A program made the position numbers and the translations under genes. A stretch of 37,781 nt of DNA from Betaproteobacteria bacterium. Its GTDB lineage: Bacteria > Pseudomonadota > Gammaproteobacteria > Burkholderiales > Burkholderiaceae_A. Below are positions 9,531 to 17,868 of the stretch, piece by piece. Below the pieces are notes generated by a model. The model was not told where the DNA came from. It did no database searches and saw only the letters and a program-made list of their open reading frames with translations. Every line of letters begins with the position of its first letter. Position 1 is the stretch's first letter. The stretch spans positions 1-37,781 of the forward strand of contig JAOINB010000015.1 in assembly GCA_028139135.1 (NCBI GenBank), read 5' to 3'.

Positions 9531-9554
9531 ACCCGTGCCCAGAGGGGCACGGGT
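9531..9554 (-). terminator. stem-loop between pqqA and pqqB
   Basis: ACCCGTGCCC and GGGCACGGGT form a perfect 10-bp stem with a 4-base loop. On the minus strand a TTTTTATTT run follows directly. This has the form of an intrinsic terminator or attenuator. It would let the pqqA message accumulate above that of pqqBCDE, as known in other PQQ producers. Confidence 0.85.
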
Positions 9555-9571
9555 GAACTCGTAAGGTAAAA

Positions 9572-9643
9572 TTACTTAGCAGCGATGTACATAGTAACTT
9601 CGAAACCAAAACGAAGATCAGTAGCTGTAGGCTTTGTCCACAT
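9572..9643 (-). CDS. pqqA: PQQ precursor peptide PqqA
   Basis: A 23-residue peptide reading MWTKPTATDLRFGFEVTMYI followed by AAK, too short for most gene finders. It supplies the Glu and Tyr that become PQQ, present here in the conserved E-V-T-M-Y arrangement at residues 15 and 19. An AAGGAG ribosome site lies eight bases before the ATG. It is the first gene of pqqABCDE. The roughly 150 bp between it and the divergent gene at 9795 must hold the promoter. I see no confident -35/-10 pair there. Confidence 0.95.
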   Translation of the reverse strand: MWTKPTATDLRFGFEVTMYIAAK

Positions 9644-9794
9644 AGTTTTTCTCCTTTCTATTAAAATTTGTAACCGATAGAACCCAGTTACCCACGTATA
9701 ATCGCAATAGTAGATTTAAATTTAATCAAGTAATCAACGATTAACCATTAATGAAAATCATTAAAATTCCCTTTCTAACCTATTCGGTAATTTG

Positions 9795-10745
9795 ATGAGT
9801 CAAGTAAAGTTTTTAGAAGTAGACGAAACTCACAAAATCGCCTATGAAACAAGTGGATCTAGGCAGGGTATTCCCGTAGTTTTTTTACACGGTGGCCCAG
9901 GTAGCGGATATTCTCAAGCATCAAAATCTTTTTTTAGTGCTAAACACTGGTTTGCTACATTTATAGATCAAAGAGGATGTGGTAATAGCATTCCAAACGG
10001 CTGCGTTGTAAATAATACGACAGACGATCTAATATTAGATATTGAAAAAATACGTAAAAAAATTGGAGTAGATAAGTGGGTTATTTTTGGTGGTTCGTGG
10101 GGCTCAACACTGGCATTAAAATATACAATGACCTTTCCTGAAAAAGTTCATGCTTTAATTCTAAGGGGGGTATTTTTAGGCACAAAAGAAGAGATAGACT
10201 GGTTTGTTAACGATATGGGTAAGCAAAAATTTCCGAATACGTTCGCAGATCTCCAGAGAATCGTTCCAAAAGATATGAATATTTTAGAACATTATCACAA
10301 CACAATATTTGGGAAGGATCGAATAAAAAGTGTTGACGCTACCGAGAGGTGGGAGAATTTAGAACGTGCGGGAATACAACTCTCAGAAGAGAACTTAAAA
10401 CTTAAAGGAGCTAACCCACAACAAACAGTAAAAAAAGAAGGACCAATTTCTGAGACAAAAGCACTGAATCGAATGAGAATTCATTTACACTACCTCAAAA
10501 ATAATTGCTTCCTTCAAGACGGTGAATTAATCAACAACTGCGGTATTTTGGGAGAGAAGAAAGTATTCATTATTCAAGGGTCAGACGATCCAATATGCCC
10601 AAAAAAAAACGCTCTTAAATTACATTCTCATTTAAAAAACTCAGAGATTGAACTTGTAAACAATACGGGGCATGACGCCTTTAGTCCAAAATTAAAAAAT
10701 GCGTTAACAAATGCATTGGAAAAAGTTCGTGTTGAATTGTCATGA
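9795..10745 (+). CDS. pip: proline iminopeptidase-like alpha/beta hydrolase
   Basis: S33-family alpha/beta hydrolase of 316 residues, which normally removes N-terminal proline from peptides in the cytoplasm. It shows the oxyanion segment FLHGGPGSG, FIDQRGCGNS, and the nucleophile elbow GGSWGSTLALKY with its serine. The aspartate of the triad lies in IIQGSDDPICP and the histidine in NNTGHDAFSP. The N-terminus MSQVKFLEVDETHKIAYE fits an ATG at 9795; a TTG lies just before it. Its last bases overlap the kinase gene by 4 bp (ATGA), so it forms an operon with the two-component pair. This is an odd partner, and it may act on a signalling peptide or simply be co-transcribed. Confidence 0.85.
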   Translation: MSQVKFLEVDETHKIAYETSGSRQGIPVVFLHGGPGSGYSQASKSFFSAKHWFATFIDQRGCGNSIPNGCVVNNTTDDLILDIEKIRKKIGVDKWVIFGGSWGSTLALKYTMTFPEKVHALILRGVFLGTKEEIDWFVNDMGKQKFPNTFADLQRIVPKDMNILEHYHNTIFGKDRIKSVDATERWENLERAGIQLSEENLKLKGANPQQTVKKEGPISETKALNRMRIHLHYLKNNCFLQDGELINNCGILGEKKVFIIQGSDDPICPKKNALKLHSHLKNSEIELVNNTGHDAFSPKLKNALTNALEKVRVELS

Positions 10746-12466
10746 GTTTACGTGTAAAAATCAATATGTTAATCACCCTTCTAATGCTGGTCTTTATTGG
10801 ATCAACTACAGCAATTCAATTACGAGATGCTAAGCAACAAATTCAAGAAGAAATCACAGCAGGAACAAAAGTTGCCAATCAGCTTCTTCCATATTTTCTT
10901 GCGAGAGCACAGCTATTATCGCAGGGAAAAGACAGGGAAGACGCATTGAAGAACTTTTTAAAAAATCTTGGGAGAATCAGAGCGCATGAAGTACGCATGT
11001 TCAATAGTATTGGTGATCTCATTTATGATTCCCCTCCAAGCAAATACAAAGCTGGAAGAAACGCACCCAAATGGTTTTCTAACTTGGTCTCTCCAAAAAT
11101 CGAGCCATTTATAATTCCAGCACAAGCCTTGACCGTGCAAGTTATACCAAATCCCTCTCGAGCAATTTTAGATGCCTGGGATGATCTTAGAGAATTGGCA
11201 ATTCTGGGATTATTTTTCTTTGTTTTTGTAAATTTATTTGTTTTTTGGATAATCGGAAAGGCATTAAACCCAATTAAAGATATCGTAAGTGGATTAAACA
11301 AAATGCAAAAAGGAGATTTTCAAACGCGACTTCCTTCATACAGCGTAACAGAATTCAATAGTGTGACAGCAGGTTTTAATCAGATGGCAAATGCAATAGA
11401 ACAAGGTTTAAAAGAAAATCGTAAGCTTGCCCTCGCTATCGAACAATCAACCGATGCACTCATTATTGCAGACAAAACAGGAATGATTATTTTTGCAAAT
11501 CCTGCCGCAGAAAAACTTTTTGGGTATTTTGATGCCTCATTTTTAGGACTTCATGTGGAAAATTTGTTTCCGCTACATCTGCATGAAGAAATGGAACGGA
11601 AGTTTTTTGATGTTCAAAACTCTGTTCCGATTGAAAATTACGATACGACAAGAATCACACGTTTTGGAAAAATAATTGAAGTGTCTGAGAAAATTACCCC
11701 GATTATCGAACCAGTGACAAATGATGTTTTAGGAGTTCTGTTAGCAATGCGAGACATAAAAGAAAGAAGAGTCGCTGAAAAAACTAAACGTGAATTAGAA
11801 AAGAATAAGGAGCTTGCAGTTCTAGTTCAATCCAGACTGGAGGAGGAACGAAAAGCTCTAGCGATGGAACTGCATGATGAGTTGGGACAATATGTGACTG
11901 CTATCAAGAGTATTGCTCAATCTATGGCTAACCGCAAAGATGAACTTGACATAAAAGTCTACAATAATAGCAAAACTATCGTTTCAATTGCTGGGCAAAT
12001 TTATGATGCGGTTCACAATATCATAAAAGGCCTAAGGCCAATTTCGCTCGAAAAATTTGGCTTAATAGAGACTTTAGAAGAAGCAATTGAGGAATGGCGA
12101 ACGATTCATGAAAATATTACCTTTAGTCTGAAAACCGAACCTATGGCTTTACCCAGAGAAGTCGAAATATCGCTGTTTCGAGTAGTTCAAGAATGTATCA
12201 ATAACGCAGTGAAACATTCAGGGGCAAAGAACATCGTGATATTGTTAGAACTATCTAAAACTAGTGGTGATCTTGTGCTAAGCGTAACGGATGATGGGAA
12301 AGGAATCTCATCCGAGAAATTGAACCAAATGAATAGATTTGGACTCCGAGGTATGCGAGACAGAATCCAAAACTTAGGTGGGAAATTTGTGGTTGAATCA
12401 CCAGGTGGCAAGGGAACAAAAATCTCCTCGATAGTTCCCTCTGCAAGGATTAAGGATATTGAATAA
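10742..12466 (+). CDS. MoxY-like sensor histidine kinase
   Basis: A 574-residue membrane kinase. A first transmembrane helix (residues 9-22) is followed by a periplasmic region of about 130 residues with the LapD/MoxY N-terminal look (TAIQLRDAKQQIQEEITAG, MFNSIGDLIYDSPPS, QVIPNPSRAILDAWDDL). A second helix follows (GLFFFVFVNLFVFWIIG). Next come a HAMP segment, a PAS domain (ALAIEQSTDALIIADKTG) and a HisKA_3 dimerisation domain with phospho-acceptor H378 (ELHDELGQ). The ATPase has an N-box (ECINNAVKHSG), TDDGKGIS and GLRGMRDRIQNLGG. MoxY-type kinases control methanol oxidation genes in Paracoccus. Its position beside the pqq operon supports the same role here (inference). Confidence 0.85.
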   Translation: MSLRVKINMLITLLMLVFIGSTTAIQLRDAKQQIQEEITAGTKVANQLLPYFLARAQLLSQGKDREDALKNFLKNLGRIRAHEVRMFNSIGDLIYDSPPSKYKAGRNAPKWFSNLVSPKIEPFIIPAQALTVQVIPNPSRAILDAWDDLRELAILGLFFFVFVNLFVFWIIGKALNPIKDIVSGLNKMQKGDFQTRLPSYSVTEFNSVTAGFNQMANAIEQGLKENRKLALAIEQSTDALIIADKTGMIIFANPAAEKLFGYFDASFLGLHVENLFPLHLHEEMERKFFDVQNSVPIENYDTTRITRFGKIIEVSEKITPIIEPVTNDVLGVLLAMRDIKERRVAEKTKRELEKNKELAVLVQSRLEEERKALAMELHDELGQYVTAIKSIAQSMANRKDELDIKVYNNSKTIVSIAGQIYDAVHNIIKGLRPISLEKFGLIETLEEAIEEWRTIHENITFSLKTEPMALPREVEISLFRVVQECINNAVKHSGAKNIVILLELSKTSGDLVLSVTDDGKGISSEKLNQMNRFGLRGMRDRIQNLGGKFVVESPGGKGTKISSIVPSARIKDIE

Positions 12467-12496
12467 TATGGCTATGAATATTTGTGGAACTGACAT

Positions 12497-13135
12497 ATGA
12501 ATAAAATTAGTGTCATTCTTGCTGATGATCACGCGGTTGTAAGGATGGGATTCAAGTTACTGCTTCAGGACACAAAAGATATAACAGTTATCGGTGAAGC
12601 AGAAAGCGGTGAAGAAGTAATAAGACTTTTAAACAGTCTCACTGCCGACATAATTGTTATGGATCTTTCGATGCCTGGAATAGGGGGGCTAGAGACAATT
12701 TCTCGGATTGTAAGTAAAGATAATTCTCCGAAGATCCTAATCTTATCTGCTCACGAGGATGCAATCCATCCAAAACGTTCTTTGAAAGCCGGAGCAAATG
12801 GCTACCTTTCAAAAAGGGGTGCTCCAGAGGAATTAATTAAAGCGGTTAGACAGATTCACTCAGGGAATATGTACATTGAGCCATCAATTGCTCAAAAAGT
12901 CGCAATGAGTCAAATGGGCGGGGAAACAAGTCCAGTTGAAATTTTGTCTGAGCGAGAATTTGATGTTTTTATGGCATTAGCTAATGGCAAAACGGTAAAT
13001 CAAATTGCCGAAACCTTACACCTTTCTCCAAGAACCGTCGGGACCCATTTATATAATATAAAACAAAAGTTGAATGCATCTAACCAAACAGAGCTTGCTC
13101 TAATTGCTATCAAAAGTGGGTTGATAAACCCTTAA
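12497..13135 (+). CDS. LuxR/NarL-family response regulator (MoxX-like)
   Basis: A 212-residue transcription regulator, partner of the kinase that ends 30 bp upstream. The receiver domain has the acidic pair in ILADDHAVVR, phospho-acceptor D56 in IVMDLSMPG, the threonine/serine position in ILSAHED and the lysine in GYLSKRG. The C-terminal helix-turn-helix reads LSEREFDVFMALANG then TVNQIAETLHLSPRTVGTH. Likely targets are genes of methanol oxidation or PQQ synthesis, judging from the MoxXY resemblance and location. Its stop overlaps the fdsA stop on the other strand by 4 bp. Confidence 0.88.
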   Translation: MNKISVILADDHAVVRMGFKLLLQDTKDITVIGEAESGEEVIRLLNSLTADIIVMDLSMPGIGGLETISRIVSKDNSPKILILSAHEDAIHPKRSLKAGANGYLSKRGAPEELIKAVRQIHSGNMYIEPSIAQKVAMSQMGGETSPVEILSEREFDVFMALANGKTVNQIAETLHLSPRTVGTHLYNIKQKLNASNQTELALIAIKSGLINP

Positions 13136-15948
13136 CCTTTTTCTAGTTTAACAGCGCAATATTTAAACTCTGGAATCTTGGCAACAGGATCTAATGCGGC
13201 ATTGGTGAGTAAATTTGCAGCAGCCTCCCGGTATGCAAAAGACATAAATACGTTACCATTGGGAGTTCCGTTATCTACTCTAATCAAAACGTTAATGCTA
13301 CCCCTTCGGGACGAGATCTTGACACTATCTCCTGGAAGTAGGCCGAGCTGTTCCATATCCTTGCTGTTCAAATAAGCCGTCGGACCCGGTTCTATTGCGT
13401 TTAGTATAGTGGCACGGCGGGTCATACTTCCCGTATGCCAATGCTCAAGTTGTCTACCCGTAATTAATACAAAAGGAAACTCTATGTCTGGCTTTTCATC
13501 CGGTGTTCCCGGGTCAGCGGGGACTAAGTTAACTTTCCCGTCTTTGGTAGGAAAATCCTCTGTAAATACTACAGATTCTCCAGGCTTGTCTTCAGAGTAG
13601 CATGGATAAGTCACACTTTGCTCTTCCATCAATCTTTTCCATGTGATTCCCCAAATAGAGTCTTTCATAGCATGACGCATTTCGTCGTACACTGCTTCAA
13701 CACCGTTATCAGGCCCATTATAGGTCCAGTTCAAGCCCATTCCACTAGCCAATTTTTGAATTATCCATAAATCTTCTTTAGCTTCACCTGGGGGTTCTAC
13801 AGCTTTTCTACCCATTTGAACCATTCTATCTGTATTAGTAACCGTCCCATTTTTTTCAGGCCACGCAGATGCGGGCAGTATAACGTCTGCTAACCACGCT
13901 GTTTCCGTCATGAATATATCCTGAACCACAAGATGCTCTAGATGTGCGAGCGCCGACCGAGCATGATTGAGATTAGGGTCACTCATCGCAGGATTCTCTC
14001 CCATAATATATAACCCACGGATTTTATCAGGGTCCGAATCGTCAGAAAATACCTTATCCATAATTTCGGTTACAGTAAATCCTGGTTTATTGGGCAACTC
14101 AGTTTGCCAAAACGACTCGAACCATTTACGTTTATCAATATCAATAACCTTCTGGTAATTTGGAAACATCATTGGAATCAAGCCTGCATCACTTGCACCT
14201 TGAACATTATTTTGTCCTCGTAGCGGATGAAGACCGGTACCTGGTCTGCCAATTTGCCCAGTTATAGTTGAAAGGGCAATCAAACATCGCGCATTATCAG
14301 TCCCATGAACGTGCTGACTTACCCCCATACCCCAGAGGATCATCGAGCCTTTTGACTTTGCAAACTCTATGGCTACTTCGGATATGATTTCCGGCGATAT
14401 ACCGCAAACTTCTGATGCTTTTTCAGGCGTGAAATCCGCAACACGCTCTTTCAACTCGTTGAAATTGTTAACTCGTTCTTTTATAAATCTTCTATCTACT
14501 AAATCATTTGCAATGATGACGTGAATCATTCCATTCAATAAAGCGATGTCCCCTCCAGATTTAAAAGGTAATGAACGCCATGCATACTGAGAAATACTTG
14601 TAAGCCGTGGATCTGCCAATATTATTTTCGTACCATTCCTCGCCGCATTCTTCATCCACGTAGCGGCAACCGGGTGATTTTCAGTGGGGTTTGAACCTAT
14701 TATCAATATAACTTCCGCTTTTTCGACGTCGGCAACCTGGTTACTAACTGCACCAGAGCCAACCCCCTCCAGCAAGGCTGCTACGCTCGATGCATGACAC
14801 AGTCGAGTACAATGGTCAACATTATTGTTACCGAAACCTGTTCGTACTAGCTTTTGAAAAAGATAAGCCTCCTCATTACTCCCCTTCGCTGAACCGAATC
14901 CCGCAAGCGCTCCTTTTCCCTTTTTATCTTTAAGCCTTCTCAATCCTCCGCTAGCCAGAGAGAGAGCTTCCTCCCATGAGGCTTCTCTGAAAATATCTTG
15001 CCAGGGAGTTGTTCCTGCGATGTGCTCCACAGCCTTTTTTACTCCTTTTCTTCTTATTAAGGGCTTTTTTAAACGCTCAGGATGATGAGCGTAATCAAAA
15101 CCAAACCGGCCCTTGACACACAGCCGTTTGTGATTAGCCGGACCATCCCGACCATCTACCGCAACAATTCTTTCATCTTTCACCTTGTAAGTGAGCAAAC
15201 ATCCAACTCCGCAAAACGGACAAACAGAATCCACTTCCTTGTCAACTACCTGACTTCCAATAAGGCTTTTGGGCATCAAAGCGCCAGTGGGACAAGCCTG
15301 AACACACTCCCCACAAGCAACACAGGTGCTTTTTCCCATTGATACATCAGTATCAAAAACAATTTTTGTTTCTGCCCCTCTTCCGAATACGCCAATCACA
15401 TCATTGGCCTGCTCCTCGCGACATGCTCTAACACATCGGTCACATTGAATGCATGAGGACAAATCTACAAACATTGCTGGATGCGAGATGTCCTGCTCCA
15501 CCGTGTCTCGTCTCAGTTCCTTTAAGCTACTGCGGGGCTCAATACCTAATTTTTTTGCCCAAAAAGACAGCTCCCCGTGTGGCTGACTCTTGCCTTCCTT
15601 TAACCACTTATGACCAGAATCTGGAACATCCGCAAGAAGCATTTCTACAACCATTTTTTGACTAAGCGTAGCTCGCTCATTGTTTGTATTGATCTCCATC
15701 CCCTCAGCAACGTTCCTGCAACAACTTGGGGCTAAAACTCTTTCACCCTTGACCTCGACTACGCATGCTCTGCAGTTACCATCTTCCCGGTAATCATCTT
15801 TGTAACAAAGAGTTGGGATATCAATACCTTGTCTACGAGCTACTTTTAGAATTGTTTCGTTGTCTTTTGCAACTACAGCCTTCCCATTAAGCTTAATTTT
15901 TACTGTTTTTGCTTCTAATTTTTCTAAAAAACTTTCAGGGGCGTTCAC
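13132..15948 (-). CDS. fdsA: NAD-dependent formate dehydrogenase alpha subunit (Mo/W bis-MGD)
   Basis: Catalytic subunit (938 residues) that oxidises formate to CO2 and passes electrons to the NAD-reducing partner encoded upstream. The order is as follows. A [2Fe-2S] domain comes first (LCYKDDYREDGNCRACVVEV, SCCRN). Two [4Fe-4S] ferredoxin motifs follow (CIQCDRCVRAC, CVACGECVQACP). The [4Fe-4S]-binding start of the molybdopterin domain is next (CPFCGVGC, LCVKGRFG). The presumed metal ligand is C384 in RLCHASSVAAL, a cysteine rather than selenocysteine. The C-terminal cofactor-binding domain (GRQLEHWHTGSMTRR) closes the protein. The GTG at 15948 shares its G with the fdsB stop (TAGTG) and follows AGAGG at good spacing, so I prefer it to the longer frame from 15984. 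Whether the metal is tungsten, as in FDH1 of Methylobacterium, or molybdenum cannot be read here. Confidence 0.93.
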   Translation of the reverse strand: MNAPESFLEKLEAKTVKIKLNGKAVVAKDNETILKVARRQGIDIPTLCYKDDYREDGNCRACVVEVKGERVLAPSCCRNVAEGMEINTNNERATLSQKMVVEMLLADVPDSGHKWLKEGKSQPHGELSFWAKKLGIEPRSSLKELRRDTVEQDISHPAMFVDLSSCIQCDRCVRACREEQANDVIGVFGRGAETKIVFDTDVSMGKSTCVACGECVQACPTGALMPKSLIGSQVVDKEVDSVCPFCGVGCLLTYKVKDERIVAVDGRDGPANHKRLCVKGRFGFDYAHHPERLKKPLIRRKGVKKAVEHIAGTTPWQDIFREASWEEALSLASGGLRRLKDKKGKGALAGFGSAKGSNEEAYLFQKLVRTGFGNNNVDHCTRLCHASSVAALLEGVGSGAVSNQVADVEKAEVILIIGSNPTENHPVAATWMKNAARNGTKIILADPRLTSISQYAWRSLPFKSGGDIALLNGMIHVIIANDLVDRRFIKERVNNFNELKERVADFTPEKASEVCGISPEIISEVAIEFAKSKGSMILWGMGVSQHVHGTDNARCLIALSTITGQIGRPGTGLHPLRGQNNVQGASDAGLIPMMFPNYQKVIDIDKRKWFESFWQTELPNKPGFTVTEIMDKVFSDDSDPDKIRGLYIMGENPAMSDPNLNHARSALAHLEHLVVQDIFMTETAWLADVILPASAWPEKNGTVTNTDRMVQMGRKAVEPPGEAKEDLWIIQKLASGMGLNWTYNGPDNGVEAVYDEMRHAMKDSIWGITWKRLMEEQSVTYPCYSEDKPGESVVFTEDFPTKDGKVNLVPADPGTPDEKPDIEFPFVLITGRQLEHWHTGSMTRRATILNAIEPGPTAYLNSKDMEQLGLLPGDSVKISSRRGSINVLIRVDNGTPNGNVFMSFAYREAAANLLTNAALDPVAKIPEFKYCAVKLEKG

Positions 15949-17762
15949 TAGAGTACCTCTTTCGGGAAATATTTTTGTACACAATTGATCGGATTAGCCG
16001 CTGCCTGTCCAAGCCCACAGATTGACGCATCAGTCATTACCTGTTTTAAATCGCCCAAAAGCGACTCGTTCCAATGTTCTTCAAGCATTAATTTTGCTGA
16101 CTTTGAGGTGCCTACCCGGCAAGGAGTGCATTGACCACAACTCTCGTGCTCAAAAAACCGCATGACGTTATGCGCAACATCTCTAGCTTTATCGTGCTCA
16201 CTGAACACGACTACAGCGGCCGACCCAATAAAACACCCGTACTCTTGAAGGGTATCGAAATCTAGAGGAATTTCATTCATGGCTGCAGGCAAGATTCCAC
16301 CTGAAGCCCCTCCGGGCAAGTAACCGTAAAACTTATGTCCATCTGCCATACCACCACAGTATTCATCAATTAATTCTTGAATGGTTATACCAGCAGGAGC
16401 CAACTTGACCCCTGGATTTTTTACACGTCCGCTCACACTAAAGCTTCTAAGCCCTTTTCGACCATTTTTTCCAAAATTAGAAAACCAATCAGCCCCTTTC
16501 TCTACTATGTCTCGAACCCAATAAAGTGATTCAAAATTATGTTCTAGCGTGGGTTTGCCAAAGAGTCCTACCTGCGCTATGTAAGGGGGTCGTTTCCTCG
16601 GCTCGCCCCTTTTACCCTCTATACTTTCAATCATCGCCGACTCTTCTCCGCAAATATATGCACCGGCTCCTCGCCGTAATTCGAGGTATGGTAAGTCAAA
16701 TTCAAGATTTTTTTTCATCTCATCAATGGAATTGTCCAGAAGTTCTCTGCACCCATGATATTCATCTCGCAAATAAATGTAACATTTTTTAATCCCAACG
16801 ACAGACGCCGCTATAAGAACGCCCTCTAAAAATCTGTGAGGGTCTCTTTCCATGTAGGTTCTATCCTTGAAGGTACCAGGCTCTCCTTCATCAAGATTCA
16901 AAGCCATAAGTTTCTCACCTGGCTGATCTCTAACTATTCTCCATTTTCGCCCAACTGGGAAACCTGCTCCACCCAATCCACGTATTCCGGAATTATCCAA
17001 CTCCTCAATAACCTCATCTCCGGAAATTGTTCCCTCTGCAATCTTTCTACTCAGCTCGTATCCACCACCGGCCACGTATTTTGCAAAACCAATTACTAAA
17101 GGTGCGCTTATACTCGACCCGCTATCCAGAGTAGGAAGGCTTTTTTCTGCATAATCTGCTGGCTTAAAATCTTGAGCATTCGATACCTCAAGCGCAGTTT
17201 TTGGATGAAATTTTTGCCCCATTTTTACCGCATTTAGAACGGTGTCCGGTTTAGCAAACGGTATTGGATTTTGATGGACAACTGCTACGGGAGCTTGTTC
17301 ACACCGCCCAACACACGGAGCCTTTACAACCCTTGTATTATCCGAGACAAACTCACTAATCTTTTCAAAAAGGCTCTGAGCCCCTGATAACTCACAACTA
17401 ACTCCGTCACATACCCTAACCGTCAAATCCCAAATTTCTTCCTCATCCTTTACAATGTCAAAATGGTGGTAAAACGATGCTACCTCATACACCTCAGCCA
17501 TTGGCAACTTTGACAAATGCGCGAGTGCCACCATGTGTTGCTCTCTTAAACACCCGAAATGGTCATGCACGACATGGAGATTTTCTATGAGAAGATCTCT
17601 TCTTTCTAAGTTTTCCGGAGGTAATAATGCTTTAAGCTCAGCTAGACAATTGGGATCTGGCTGTATTCCCTTCTTTTTAATTCGGTCTTTCTTCCGCTTT
17701 TTAGAAATCCTTGTAATATCAATCGTTTGAAAAACGTCTGCAACATCAGCCTGCTGGTTCAT
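15948..17762 (-). CDS. fdsB: formate dehydrogenase beta subunit, fused NuoE/NuoF-like
   Basis: NAD- and FMN-binding subunit of 604 residues. The N-terminal 200 residues are NuoE/FdsG-like with a [2Fe-2S] site (RVCDGVSCELSGA and CVGRCEQAP). The rest is NuoF/FdsB-like: the FMN/NADH region GIRGLGGAGFPVGRKW, YIYLRDEY, GAYICGEESAM and the [4Fe-4S] motif ESCGQCTPCRVGT with a later cysteine in ASICGLG. Separate FdsG and FdsB subunits of other bacteria are fused here, as in Fdh1B of Methylobacterium. A GAGGG site precedes the ATG at 17762. The first 30 residues are lysine-rich. It is followed directly by fdsA and preceded by a LysR gene on the same strand. Confidence 0.92.
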   Translation of the reverse strand: MNQQADVADVFQTIDITRISKKRKKDRIKKKGIQPDPNCLAELKALLPPENLERRDLLIENLHVVHDHFGCLREQHMVALAHLSKLPMAEVYEVASFYHHFDIVKDEEEIWDLTVRVCDGVSCELSGAQSLFEKISEFVSDNTRVVKAPCVGRCEQAPVAVVHQNPIPFAKPDTVLNAVKMGQKFHPKTALEVSNAQDFKPADYAEKSLPTLDSGSSISAPLVIGFAKYVAGGGYELSRKIAEGTISGDEVIEELDNSGIRGLGGAGFPVGRKWRIVRDQPGEKLMALNLDEGEPGTFKDRTYMERDPHRFLEGVLIAASVVGIKKCYIYLRDEYHGCRELLDNSIDEMKKNLEFDLPYLELRRGAGAYICGEESAMIESIEGKRGEPRKRPPYIAQVGLFGKPTLEHNFESLYWVRDIVEKGADWFSNFGKNGRKGLRSFSVSGRVKNPGVKLAPAGITIQELIDEYCGGMADGHKFYGYLPGGASGGILPAAMNEIPLDFDTLQEYGCFIGSAAVVVFSEHDKARDVAHNVMRFFEHESCGQCTPCRVGTSKSAKLMLEEHWNESLLGDLKQVMTDASICGLGQAAANPINCVQKYFPKEVL

Positions 17763-17797
17763 GAGAGCCCTCGTTTATCCACCAAGTTACAATTTAT

Positions 17798-17807
17798 GCC
17801 TTAAGGC
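17798..17807. promoter_or_regulatory. perfect palindrome upstream of fdsB
   Basis: GCCTTAAGGC is a 10-bp perfect palindrome in the 106-bp gap before fdsB. ATGCCTTA around it recurs inverted as TAAGGCAT at 17870-17877, at the end of the LysR gene. It may be a regulator site for the formate dehydrogenase promoter or part of a hairpin. Function is unproven. Confidence 0.3.
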
Positions 17808-17868
17808 TCCATCTGTCTAATTTAATTTATGAATCAATCCTAAAATTTTAAAAATATACACGTTTTCC

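Noticed and set aside
9644-9794. Sigma-70 promoter for pqqA
   Set aside because: Several TTGATT and TATA-like hexamers exist in this AT-rich gap but none has convincing spacing.
15949-15984. Longer FdsA start overlapping fdsB by 37 bp
   Set aside because: The GTG at 15948 has an AGAGG site at correct spacing and a TAGTG junction; the upstream residues look like fdsB sequence in another frame.
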